A DNA stretch of 8,328 bases from Candidatus Melainabacteria bacterium. GTDB taxonomy: Bacteria; Actinomycetota; Actinomycetes; Mycobacteriales; Pseudonocardiaceae. The notes under the pieces are model-generated. The model saw only the letters and a program-made list of their open reading frames with translations, was not told the origin of the DNA and ran no database searches. The stretch is from NCBI GenBank assembly GCA_903970565.1, contig CAJCJE010000297.1, positions 1-8,328 of the forward strand, given 5' to 3'. Numbering within the stretch: position 1 is the stretch's first letter; the number at the start of each line of letters is the position of its first letter. A program made the translations under genes and the position numbers. Positions 1 to 6,454 of this stretch are shown here, in pieces.

Positions 1-193
1 CCGGCACGGCGAGCCGGTGCCCCCAGGCCGCCTCCCGGTCGAACTCCAGGGCCGGGTTCGTAGCCGCGAAATGGAAGTGCGAGCCGACCTGGATCGGCCG
101 GTCACCCGTGTTGAGCACGGTCAACTCCACCCGGTCCACCTCCGGTGCGATCCACAGTGGACCATCACCCGGCACGATCTCGCCGGGGATCAC
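1..193 (-). CDS. ureB: Urease beta subunit, N-terminal part (cut by window edge)
   Basis: This is the beta subunit of the nickel enzyme urease, which hydrolyses urea to ammonia and carbamate in the cytoplasm. The first 64 residues are visible. They begin [14 protein letters not shown] and contain the family signature [11 protein letters not shown] followed by [19 protein letters not shown]. The start is a GTG at 193-191 that overlaps the ureA stop as GTGA, a coupling usual for ure operons. The rest lies beyond the left edge, where ureC (the catalytic alpha subunit) and accessory genes would be expected next. Family assignment is very secure. Full length and intactness of the C-terminal part cannot be judged. 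Confidence 0.96.
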   Translation of the reverse strand, partial: MIPGEIVPGDGPLWIAPEVDRVELTVLNTGDRPIQVGSHFHFAATNPALEFDREAAWGHRLAVP

Positions 194-492
194 TGGATCG
201 GCCGATGTACGGTGACCAGCTTGGTGCCGTCCGGGAAGGTCGCCTCGACCTGCACCGAGGTCACCATCTCCGGCACGCCTTCCAGCACGTCCTCCCGGGT
301 GAGCACCTGCTGGCCGGCGGACATCAGGTCGGCGACCCCACGGCCGTCGCGGGCACCCTCCAGCACCCAGGAGGAAATGATCGCCACCGCCTCCGGATAG
401 TTCAGCTTCAGGCCACGAGCCCTGCGCTGCCGCGCGAGCTGCGCCGCGACGTGCAGCAGCAACTTCTCCTGTTCGTGCGGGGAGAGCAACAC
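190..492 (-). CDS. ureA: Urease gamma subunit
   Basis: This is the 100-residue gamma subunit of urease, the usual length for a separate UreA. It begins [20 protein letters not shown] and continues with the conserved [13 protein letters not shown] segment, [10 protein letters not shown] and the C-terminal [20 protein letters not shown]. An in-frame ATG extends the frame upstream to 666, but those extra residues are arginine-rich with no family resemblance. The GTG at 492-490 gives the exact family N-terminus and has a good ribosome binding site, AGGAAGGGG, seven bases upstream. The gene is first in the operon and overlaps ureB by four bases. Gamma and beta are separate proteins here, not fused. 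Confidence 0.97.
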   Translation of the reverse strand: MLLSPHEQEKLLLHVAAQLARQRRARGLKLNYPEAVAIISSWVLEGARDGRGVADLMSAGQQVLTREDVLEGVPEMVTSVQVEATFPDGTKLVTVHRPIQ

Positions 493-517
493 CGCGCAAC
501 CCCTTCCTGATGCGTAC

Positions 518-531
518 CTGACGCGTGTCAG
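518..531. promoter_or_regulatory. Imperfect palindrome upstream of ureA (possible operator)
   Basis: The sequence CTGACGCGTGTCAG has perfect 5-bp arms, CTGAC and GTCAG, and matches its reverse complement at 12 of 14 positions. It lies 26 bp upstream of the ureA start codon, just before the ribosome binding site. The position suits a repressor site on the urease promoter, but no regulator is identified. A minus-strand TAGGGT, a possible -10 element (complement of 632-637), lies about 140 bp upstream of ureA without a recognisable -35. Low confidence: short palindromes are common in GC-rich DNA. Confidence 0.2.
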
Positions 532-686
532 CCTGTCGCCACCATCGGCAGGTCTACCGGCATCTCGCACGCATCGCCACCCGAGGTGACTCCCGTCGCG
601 TCGACGCGAACGATCCGGTACCCGAACGGCAACCCTATGCAGCTGGGGTAACGGACATGTTTCCACGCCACTGCCCGCGGTGTAAC

Positions 687-720
687 CGGACTCGCCGTCG
701 CGGCCGTGCCGGCGAGTCCG
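687..720 (-). terminator. Stem-loop terminator of the conservon operon
   Basis: A perfect 11-bp inverted repeat, CGGACTCGCCG at 687-697 and CGGCGAGTCCG at 710-720, encloses a 12-nt loop. It begins at the base after the stop codon of the last conservon gene. No run of T follows, which is common for terminators in high-GC actinomycetes. It would end conservon transcription before the co-directional urease genes. The structure is seen directly; the termination role is inferred from position. Confidence 0.75.
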
Positions 721-1344
721 TCAGACCGGGGTGCCGGCCTGACGCTGCAACAGCACCTGCTCGATCAGCGCGGCCAGGATCTCCTTCACCGAATCACGTC
801 GGCGGGCGTCGCAGTAGAGCACCGGGACCGACGGCCGGACGCCCAGCGCCTCCCGGACCTCATCGAGGTCGAAGATGTCGGCGCCGTCGAAGTCGTTGAC
901 CGCCACCAGGAACGGCGTGCCGTGCGACTCGAAGTACTCCAGCACCGGGTAGCAGTCCTCGATCCGCCGGGTGTCGGCGATGATCACCGCGCCGAGCGCG
1001 CCGTCGGTCAGGTCGTCCCAGAGGAAGTCGAACCGGTCCTGGCCGGGCGTGCCGAACAGGTACAGGATCAGGGTCGGGTCGAGGGTGATCCGGCCGAAGT
1101 CCAGCGCCACCGTCGTGGTGTGTTTGGAGTCCAGCAGCGAGGCGTCGTCGACCCCGACGGAATGCTCGGTCATCGCGGCTTCGGTGGTCAACGGCTCGAT
1201 CTCGGAGATCGAGCCGATGAAGGTGGTCTTGCCGACGCCGAAGCCGCCACTGATGACGATCTTGATCGCGGACGGCGCGCCCATCCCGGCCGGCGCGTCG
1301 TAGTCCTCGTCATGGTGCTCGTCGTAGTCAGAGTGCCCTGACAA
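721..1344 (-). CDS. Conservon small GTPase (CvnD-like ATP/GTP-binding protein)
   Basis: This is a Ras-like small GTPase of the actinobacterial conservon type, last in a four-gene operon. With the TTG start it is 207 residues long. Visible motifs are the P-loop GGFGVGKTT (residues 33-41), the switch II region LFGTPGQDRF (96-105), in which the family's GTPGQ takes the usual DxxG place, and VNDFDGA (150-156) as the base-recognition motif. Key residues are intact. CvnD proteins of Streptomyces have been shown to hydrolyse GTP and to associate with the upstream kinase and Roadblock proteins at the membrane. The start is uncertain. TTG at 1344 is preceded by AAAGGA nine bases away and gives an N-terminus (SGHSDYD) like relatives as I remember them. 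An ATG at 1368 would add eight residues but has no ribosome binding site. Either start overlaps the DUF742 gene, implying coupled translation. The N-terminal 20 residues are rich in Asp, Glu, His and Tyr. Confidence 0.93.
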   Translation of the reverse strand: MSGHSDYDEHHDEDYDAPAGMGAPSAIKIVISGGFGVGKTTFIGSISEIEPLTTEAAMTEHSVGVDDASLLDSKHTTTVALDFGRITLDPTLILYLFGTPGQDRFDFLWDDLTDGALGAVIIADTRRIEDCYPVLEYFESHGTPFLVAVNDFDGADIFDLDEVREALGVRPSVPVLYCDARRRDSVKEILAALIEQVLLQRQAGTPV

Positions 1345-1801
1345 GATCCCTGATCCTTTCCAGCACATGCTCGGGAACAGCCTGCGGCGTCCGCAGCTGC
1401 ACGAAGTTGTCGGTGTAGAGATCGGCGACCAGGACCCGTGCCACGCCGAGCGGAACCCCGACCAGCGCCGCGACCTCGGCGAGCGAGAGCGGAGTCCGGC
1501 ACCGGTGCACGATCTGCCGCTGTTCGAAGTGCAACGGCGCGGTCAGGGCGGAGGGCAGGGACACCACCAGGGTTTCGATCCGCAGCCCGTCGTGCAGCGG
1601 CCGGGTCCGGCCCCCGGTGACGATGAACGGCCGGACGAAGGCCTCGGCGTCCTCGGCGTCCTCCTCGTCCTGGATCTCGATCTCCTCGTCGAGTTCGTGC
1701 CGGCCGCCGCCGGTCTCCTCGGTTTCGGTATCGAACCAGGACCGCGGTCGAGCGGCCGGAATCATCCTCGGATCGGGTAGCCGAGTCCCGTCATCGTTCA
1801 T
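1328..1801 (-). CDS. DUF742 protein (CvnC-like)
   Basis: This is the third conservon gene, 157 residues. The DUF742 domain covers roughly residues 56-157: it opens with VRPFIVTGGRTRP, then RIETLVVS, then QRQIVHRCRTPLSLAEVAALVGVPLGVARVLVADL as the core helices (about 96-128), and closes with VLERIRDLVRAL. The core resembles a winged-helix fold, but conservon members are thought to act through protein partners and no DNA-binding role is established. Before the domain lies a strongly acidic stretch (residues 37-53) rich in Glu and Asp. The start is ATG at 1801, overlapping the stop of the upstream Roadblock gene as ATGA. An in-frame ATG reaching back to 1906 adds only arginine-rich antisense-like sequence and is rejected. 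The ribosome binding site is weak, so translation probably depends on coupling. Confidence 0.93.
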   Translation of the reverse strand: MNDDGTRLPDPRMIPAARPRSWFDTETEETGGGRHELDEEIEIQDEEDAEDAEAFVRPFIVTGGRTRPLHDGLRIETLVVSLPSALTAPLHFEQRQIVHRCRTPLSLAEVAALVGVPLGVARVLVADLYTDNFVQLRTPQAVPEHVLERIRDLVRAL

Positions 1802-2223
1802 CGCAACAGCGTCTCTCTGAGCTGGCCGATCAGTGCTGGGGTGAGCAGGGTGCCGGCGCGCTCCACCAACAGTGCGATCTCGTAGCCGATCAGACCGACA
1901 TCGCACTGTTCATCGGCGAGCACGGCAACGCAACTGCCGTTGGAGATGGTGGAAACCAACAGGAAGCCCTTGCGCATCTCGATCATGATGAGCTTCATGC
2001 CGCCGAACTCGTAGTAACGCGACGCGCTGCGGGCCAGGCTGGCCAGGCCGGACACCAGGGCGGCGAGCCGGTCGGCCCCGGTCCGGTCCAGGCCGCCGGA
2101 CTTGGCGATCAGCAAACCGTCCGAGGACACCGCGACGGCGTCGAGCACACCGTCGGTCTCGCGGACGAAGTTGTTGATCAGCCAGTTGAAACTCTGCGGG
2201 TCCGCGCCCAACTCAGCACTCAC
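1798..2223 (-). CDS. Roadblock/LC7 domain protein (CvnB-like)
   Basis: This is a 141-residue single-domain Roadblock/LC7 protein, the family that includes MglB and partners of small Ras-like GTPases. The fold spans about residues 11-125: SFNWLINNFVRETDGVLDAVAVSSDGLLIAKS, then the helix with ADRLAALVSGLASLARSAS, the strand MKLIMIEMRKGFLLVSTISNGSC, and a last helix GLIGYEIALLVERAG. Relatives usually form dimers and act as scaffolds or regulators of the GTPase encoded two genes downstream. The start is GTG at 2223, overlapping the kinase stop as GTGA, with a strong AGGAGGAGG ribosome binding site just upstream inside the kinase gene. This suggests it is made in larger amounts than the kinase. 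Assignment is secure; the precise role here is inferred from conservon studies. Confidence 0.95.
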   Translation of the reverse strand: MSAELGADPQSFNWLINNFVRETDGVLDAVAVSSDGLLIAKSGGLDRTGADRLAALVSGLASLARSASRYYEFGGMKLIMIEMRKGFLLVSTISNGSCVAVLADEQCDVGLIGYEIALLVERAGTLLTPALIGQLRETLLR

Positions 2224-5084
2224 CGGGAATCCTCCTCCTGTACCAAGGGCGATGGTCTGCCGTTCGTCCGCCCAGTCTGCCCGCGCTCGGCCGGTACCGA
2301 GCTGTGTTTGTGCCCTTCACCGCGGTGGTGTCCTCTGCTGAACGCCGACAACATGCCGCCGACCTCGTTGGCGCTGCGATCGCGGTGCTGGCCGCCGCCG
2401 GTCGAGGCGCCCCCGGTCCTGCCACCAGCCCTGATGTTCGGCTCGCGGGGGCTGATCGGAGGGGCGTCCTTGCGCTGTCGCTTGACCAGACCGTTGCGGG
2501 TCCGCTCCACCGGGGCGGCGTGGTTGACGGCCCGGCCTGGGGCCGGTGGAACGAGCGGCTCGGTGCGCGTCGGTGTGCCGGGCACCGGAACGGCAAGCTG
2601 CCGGATGGGCACCGAGGGCCACGACTGCTGATGGGTTGCGGGCCACTGCGCGCTGCCCGGATTGGCCGGAGTGTCCCGGCCGCCGTCCCGGCGCCCGCTC
2701 TGGTTTGTACCGCTCCCATTCGTGCTGTGCCCGTTGGTAGCGCTCCCATTCGTACCGTACTCATTCAAACCGTGCTCATTCTGGCCGTGCCCATTCGTAC
2801 CTCGGACACTCGTATCCCGGCCGCTGGTATCCCGGCCGCTGGTATCCCGGCCACTCGTACTGTGCCCGCTCGTACTGCGTCCATCCGTACTGCGTCCATC
2901 CATGCTGTGCGCATCCATGCTGTGCGCATTCGTACTGGAGCCGTTCACGCCCCGGCCGTTCGTACCGCGCCCTCCGGTGCCCTGCCCATGCTGGCTACGA
3001 CCGTTCTTACCCCGTCCCGCGACGTTGATCAGCGGCTTCGACTTCGGGGTTCCGGGAGCCGGCTCGATCAGCAACTCGGCCGGCAGCAGCATCCGGGCGG
3101 TGATGCCGGTCACCGGCGATTCCCCGACCTCGACGTTGATGTTGAGCTGCCTGGCGAGCCGGCCGACCACGTAGTGGCCGAGGAAGCGGGTCGGCGCGAC
3201 CAGGAAGTTCTCCTCGTCCCGCAGCCTGGCCCGCGCTCTGGCCAGGTCCGGCGCGGACATTCCGACGCCGTAGTCGACGACGACGAGCAGATACCGGTCA
3301 CCGGTACGCCGGCCGTAGATCTCCACCTCGACATCGGGCGGGGAGAACATCAGGCCGTTCTCGACCAGTTCGGCAAGCATGTGCGCGACCTCGGTGACCA
3401 CCGGTCCGCTGATCAGTGCGTCATCGACCCGGCGCAGCACGACCCGCCGGTAGTCCTCCACCTCCGAGAGCGCGGCTCGGATGACGTCGGCGACCGGCAG
3501 GGGCTGGGCCGAGGGCCGGGGGCTGGTCTCGCCGACCAGCACCAGCAGACTCTCCGCGTTGCGGCGCATCCGGGTGGCGAGATGGTCGAGCTCGAACATG
3601 TTGCTCAGCGCGGCCGGGTCCAGCTCCTCCTGCTCGAACTTGCTGATCAACGACAGCTGGCGGCGCACCAGGTTCTGGTTTCGCCGACCGAGGTTGGCCA
3701 GCGACGCGGTGGTGTTGTGCCGGATCAGCGCCTGCTGGCCGGCCAGCGTCAACGCCGCGCCCTGCACCCGGTCCAGCGCGTCGGCCATCGCCGCGATCTC
3801 ACTCGCGGCTCCCTCCGGCACGGCGACCGGCGCGGGTGTCGGCACGTCCGCCGCGTCCGAGGCGGTCTGCAACGCCGCGACCGCGTCCGGCAACCGCCGC
3901 GCGGACACGTCGTCGGCTTCCCTGGCCAGCTGGCTCAACGGCCCGATGACCGACCGGGCCGCACCGATCACCAGGGCGATCATGGCCGCGATGGTCAGCG
4001 CGGCGAGCACGCCCATGATCACCAACAGTCGGGTCGCGCCGCCGGCCAGCGTGTTGGCCCGCGCGGTGATGTCCGCGCCGACGGACAGCTGGACGGCCCG
4101 CAGGTTGTTGATCACCGTGGTGATCGCGTCGCCCCAACTGGTCGGGCTCACCGAGACCGGCAGCTGGCCGCCGACACCGGCGACCGCGGTGCCCTCGTCC
4201 TCCTCGGTCTGGGTGGCCGCGGTCGTGGTCAGCGCGCCGGCCAGCGCGTCGTTCTCGTTCTGGGTCGCGTAGACACCGAAGTCGGCGAGCGCGGCCTGTT
4301 TCTCACCGAGGATGGTGGCGAAGGTCGTGTAGTTGTCCGAGGTGAACACCGTGCCGGCGAACACCGCGTCGAGCAGGCCGCCCTCCTGGCCGATGTACTC
4401 CTTGGCATCGCCCAGCGCGTACAGCGCCTGTAGGCCGCGTCGGACGATGCTGTCGGAGGCCTCGTCGACGCCGAGATCCAGCGCGTTGATCGCGGAGATC
4501 GCGTCGCTGTAGAACTGGAAGGTCGTACTGCTCTGCGCGGAGCCGCTGTCCACCGAGTCCCGAATGCCGACCAGGCCGGCGAGGTTGGTCAGCGCCGAGC
4601 GAACCTGCGCGGCACCGGCGTCGACATTGGCCGGATCGTTGATGGTCTGGTTGAGCGTGGTCAGCGCGGCATCGGTCTTGGCCCGCTGCGGTCCGAGCTG
4701 CGCGCGGAACTCGCTCGCGCCACCGAGCACGCCGTTGGTCAGCGCGCGCTCCTCCTGGAGTTCGTGCACCAGACCCTGCGCGGCCAGCGCGACCGAGACG
4801 ATCCGCTTCGTCTGGTTGGCCGTGGAGAACGAGCCGATCTGCGAGCTGACCAGAATCCCGAGCAGCGCGAGCACCAGCACGAGCGAGAAGGCCAGGATTC
4901 GGATCAACTTCGCCCTGATCGACCTCGGTCGTAGCACCAACCGCGACCCTCGGGTCAGCGCGGCGCCCAGTCGCGAGAGTGCCCCGCGCACGATCGACGA
5001 CCTCGAGACGGCGCCCTCCTGTTGAACCGAAGCAACCACGTTGCGTTGCGTACTCGCCGGGCCATCCTGCTGACGCGCGACCAC
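2220..5084 (-). CDS. NIT-domain sensor histidine kinase with repeat-rich tail (CvnA-like)
   Basis: This is a membrane sensor kinase, first gene of the conservon, 954 residues from the GTG at 5084. Transmembrane helix 1 is at about 60-84 and helix 2 at about 352-375. Between them is an extracellular helical region resembling the nitrate/nitrite-sensing NIT domain (LVHELQEERALTNG near 105-118). A HAMP-like linker follows. The dimerisation helices hold LDHLATRMRRN (candidate phospho-acceptor His501). The ATPase has an N box AELVENGLMFSPP (Asn576), a G1 box DYGVGM (604-609) and a divergent G2 box FLGHYVVG (634-641). After about residue 673 comes a 280-residue tail predicted disordered, with about 21 pentapeptide repeats (694-798), then Pro/Arg-rich sequence. 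No receiver domain or response regulator gene is adjacent, as usual for conservons. Start choice: GTG 5084 has GGAGG four bases upstream, and codon bias becomes coding-like there. ATG 5117 and GTG 5165 are possible but lack good ribosome binding sites. Confidence 0.94.
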   Translation of the reverse strand: MVARQQDGPASTQRNVVASVQQEGAVSRSSIVRGALSRLGAALTRGSRLVLRPRSIRAKLIRILAFSLVLVLALLGILVSSQIGSFSTANQTKRIVSVALAAQGLVHELQEERALTNGVLGGASEFRAQLGPQRAKTDAALTTLNQTINDPANVDAGAAQVRSALTNLAGLVGIRDSVDSGSAQSSTTFQFYSDAISAINALDLGVDEASDSIVRRGLQALYALGDAKEYIGQEGGLLDAVFAGTVFTSDNYTTFATILGEKQAALADFGVYATQNENDALAGALTTTAATQTEEDEGTAVAGVGGQLPVSVSPTSWGDAITTVINNLRAVQLSVGADITARANTLAGGATRLLVIMGVLAALTIAAMIALVIGAARSVIGPLSQLAREADDVSARRLPDAVAALQTASDAADVPTPAPVAVPEGAASEIAAMADALDRVQGAALTLAGQQALIRHNTTASLANLGRRNQNLVRRQLSLISKFEQEELDPAALSNMFELDHLATRMRRNAESLLVLVGETSPRPSAQPLPVADVIRAALSEVEDYRRVVLRRVDDALISGPVVTEVAHMLAELVENGLMFSPPDVEVEIYGRRTGDRYLLVVVDYGVGMSAPDLARARARLRDEENFLVAPTRFLGHYVVGRLARQLNINVEVGESPVTGITARMLLPAELLIEPAPGTPKSKPLINVAGRGKNGRSQHGQGTGGRGTNGRGVNGSSTNAHSMDAHSMDGRSTDGRSTSGHSTSGRDTSGRDTSGRDTSVRGTNGHGQNEHGLNEYGTNGSATNGHSTNGSGTNQSGRRDGGRDTPANPGSAQWPATHQQSWPSVPIRQLAVPVPGTPTRTEPLVPPAPGRAVNHAAPVERTRNGLVKRQRKDAPPISPREPNIRAGGRTGGASTGGGQHRDRSANEVGGMLSAFSRGHHRGEGHKHSSVPAERGQTGRTNGRPSPLVQEEDSR
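2691..3005 (-). repeat. 15-bp degenerate tandem repeat coding for pentapeptides in the kinase tail
   Basis: About 21 consecutive 15-bp units lie in frame in the kinase gene and encode pentapeptides of the form [N/D/S]-G-[R/H/S]-x-T, for example NGSST, DAHSM, DGRST, SGHST, SGRDT (three in a row), NGHST and NGSGT. Gly occupies position 2 in 15 of 21 units and Thr position 5 in 14. Some neighbouring units are identical or nearly so in DNA: 2812-2826 equals 2827-2841, 2871-2885 equals 2886-2900, and 2901-2915 differs from 2916-2930 by one base. This points to expansion by slippage or unequal exchange. It is not the A(D/N)Lxx pentapeptide-repeat fold; the sequence is hydrophilic and probably disordered. 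Confidence 0.85.
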
Positions 5085-5747
5085 GACACCTCCGTCACTG
5101 GGTTCGCTCGGTCGCATGACATTTCGAGGACGCAACACACAAGGCGACGAGAATGATCCCGCCACCTACCCCGACATCGGTTGCACTTGCCGCGAGACAC
5201 CTGCGCCCAAAGACCGGCGAATCCTATCTACTTCTACTGGAAGGAGCCAGCCCGGCAGGGCCAAAAAAATACCGCGATGTCCAGAAATCCTATTGCGGTA
5301 ACGACCATCACAGCGGCTCGCTGACCTCGGAAGACCCGGAAACCACATCCCGTGATCACCTGGTCACAGCCGGGGTCCGCACCGACACACTACGCCGAAC
5401 AGGGCACGACGGATAGCCCGAATCCACCCACGAATCAATATCAACTTCGACGGAACTCCACGGACCAAGATCGGCCGAATGGCCCTGTCAAAAGTAACAA
5501 TTGATCAGCAACGTGACCTCGCCCTATTCCAGCACAACGATCAATCAAACATACTGAAACATCGACCGACAACACTCGACCACCAACCCCTCGACGCCCT
5601 CAACCCACGGCACCTCTCCCCGGCGCGACGCACGCGACCGAGGACAGCCGACCGCAACTCACTGAACACGAAGAGTAGCCAGCGCCGCCATCGTCGACTG
5701 GTACCCGGGCCCGCCGGTCAGCCCTTGACCATGCGCGTTCGACGTAC
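5085..5747. other. Gene-free, lower-GC region upstream of the conservon
   Basis: About 660 bp lie between the conservon kinase start and the stop of the DUF2127 gene, with no convincing gene. Composition is clearly richer in A and T than the flanking genes, especially 5400-5600. As both flanking genes run leftward, it should contain the 3' end of the DUF2127 transcript and the conservon promoter with its leader. Two minus-strand TAGGAT hexamers (complements of 5221-5226 and 5287-5292) resemble actinobacterial -10 elements but lack a clear -35. A near-palindrome GTGATCACCTGGTCAC at 5352-5367 (12 of 16 positions symmetrical) could be an operator. A plus-strand frame from 5479 to 5916 is mostly antisense to the DUF2127 gene and looks spurious. 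Confidence 0.6.
5263..5300 (-). terminator. Candidate intrinsic terminator or attenuator before the conservon
   Basis: Read on the minus strand, TACCGC (5300-5295) and GCGGTA (5275-5270) form a 6-bp stem around a 19-nt loop, followed at once by seven T (5269-5263). A run of seven T is unusual in this GC-rich DNA. The stem is short and the loop large, though a further GAT/ATC pairing inside the loop is possible. It lies about 450 bp beyond the DUF2127 stop and about 180 bp before the preferred kinase start. It could therefore end read-through or attenuate conservon transcription, depending on where transcription starts. Confidence 0.35.
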
Positions 5748-6287
5748 CTACGAGTTCTGCGAGCCCGCCACCTGTTGGCGGCGCGAAGCCGACGTCCCCC
5801 GCTCCCGCCGAAGCTTGCGGTACTCGCGGATCACCAACACGATGATCGCCACGTCGAGCGCGGCGAAGATCGGCAGCGTGATCGAGTGCGTGTGCACCGC
5901 GCGCCAGACCTCGTAGACGACGAACGCGCTCAGCACCACGACGCCGGCCGGGAACGCCCACATGACCCGCTTCGCCAGGGCCCAGACCAGGGCGAGCTTG
6001 ATCAGGCCGTGCGCGAGCAGGTAGATGATCGCGAACAGCCTGGTCCCGCCGCCGGCGAAGTTGCCGGCCGCGGTCTGTAGATGCTGCGCCAGCGTGCCGT
6101 TCGGGTCGCCGAGCAGGTCACGGGTGATGATCGTGTTGGCCAGCCCGGTGATCGCCGCCGGCGGTATCACCATCAGCAACAGGCCGCCGATCAGCTGAAC
6201 CCCGCCGTCGATCCCCTTGAGCGCGATCGCGAACCTGAACAGTCGGTCCGAGCCACCTGCCTTGCCCGGCGATCGAGTACTGGTCAT
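5748..6287 (-). CDS. DUF2127 family small membrane protein
   Basis: This is a 179-residue protein with about four membrane helices, near residues 18-41, 83-103, 108-127 and 138-154. The DUF2127 hallmarks are the first helix KGIDGGVQLIGGLLL and the segment LLAHGLIKLALVWALAK. The family is widespread in bacteria and its function is not established. The C-terminal 25 residues are basic and cytoplasmic-looking (REYRKLRRERG). The start is ATG at 6287, with an excellent GGAGGT ribosome binding site five bases upstream; the stop is TAG. It lies downstream of the VIT transporter gene on the same strand, 167 bp away. The gap is packed with inverted repeats, so co-transcription is uncertain. Length and hydropathy fit the family and no defect is visible. 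Confidence 0.88.
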   Translation of the reverse strand: MTSTRSPGKAGGSDRLFRFAIALKGIDGGVQLIGGLLLMVIPPAAITGLANTIITRDLLGDPNGTLAQHLQTAAGNFAGGGTRLFAIIYLLAHGLIKLALVWALAKRVMWAFPAGVVVLSAFVVYEVWRAVHTHSITLPIFAALDVAIIVLVIREYRKLRRERGTSASRRQQVAGSQNS

Positions 6288-6302
6288 GCGTTACCTCCGC
6301 GC

Positions 6303-6323
6303 GGCTGGGACCATGTCCCAGCC
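6303..6323. terminator. Perfect 9-bp stem-loop next to the DUF2127 ribosome binding site
   Basis: The arms GGCTGGGAC (6303-6311) and GTCCCAGCC (6315-6323) are perfect inverted repeats with a 3-nt centre. On the minus strand the structure ends about four bases before the GGAGGT ribosome binding site of the DUF2127 gene. It may be a terminator for the upstream VIT gene, an operator, or an RNA hairpin affecting translation initiation. No T run follows, so the role is undecided. Confidence 0.5.
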
Positions 6324-6334
6324 AGCCTGCCGCA

Positions 6335-6440
6335 GCCGGCCCAGGCCGGCAGCACCGACACGGTCACCACCCCCGAAACCGCCCGACTCGCCGCACCGTT
6401 TCGACCGGCCGGTCTCAGCAGCCGCGACCGCCGGCCGGCG
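6335..6440. repeat. Cluster of three GC-rich inverted repeats between the VIT and DUF2127 genes
   Basis: Three further dyads follow the 6303-6323 stem-loop. GCCGGCC and GGCCGGC at 6335-6350 have a 2-nt centre. GACCGGCCGGTC at 6403-6414 is a perfect 12-bp palindrome. CGCCGGCCGGCG at 6429-6440 is another perfect 12-bp palindrome and lies 15 bp past the VIT stop codon. The last is placed well for a T-less terminator of the VIT transcript. GGCCGG-type palindromes are expected fairly often in GC-rich DNA, so only the clustering is notable. Confidence 0.45.
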
Positions 6441-6454
6441 CCACCCGCTCGGCG

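Noticed and set aside
493..666. N-terminal extension of the ureA frame to an ATG at 666
   Set aside because: The extra residues are Arg-rich and unlike UreA, while GTG at 492 gives the exact family N-terminus with a good ribosome binding site.
1617..1820. Ser-rich small plus-strand frame over the DUF742 gene
   Set aside because: It mirrors the acidic Glu/Asp codons of the DUF742 protein on the other strand and has no support of its own.
2691..3005. CRISPR array or other spaced repeat
   Set aside because: The 15-bp units are directly adjacent, degenerate and in frame inside the kinase gene, with no spacers.
2304..4433. A 709-codon open frame on the plus strand opposite the sensor kinase
   Set aside because: It is wholly antisense to a gene with clear kinase motifs, its product is Arg/Gly/His-rich without recognisable domains, and long antisense frames are usual in GC-rich DNA.
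5463..5491. TTGACA on the minus strand (complement of 5486-5491) as a conservon -35 element
   Set aside because: At 17-bp spacing the sequence is TTGGTC, not a -10 element; no promoter can be called from it alone.
5479..5916. A 145-codon plus-strand frame in the low-GC region
   Set aside because: Its second half is antisense to the DUF2127 gene, codon use is not coding-like, and no domain is visible.
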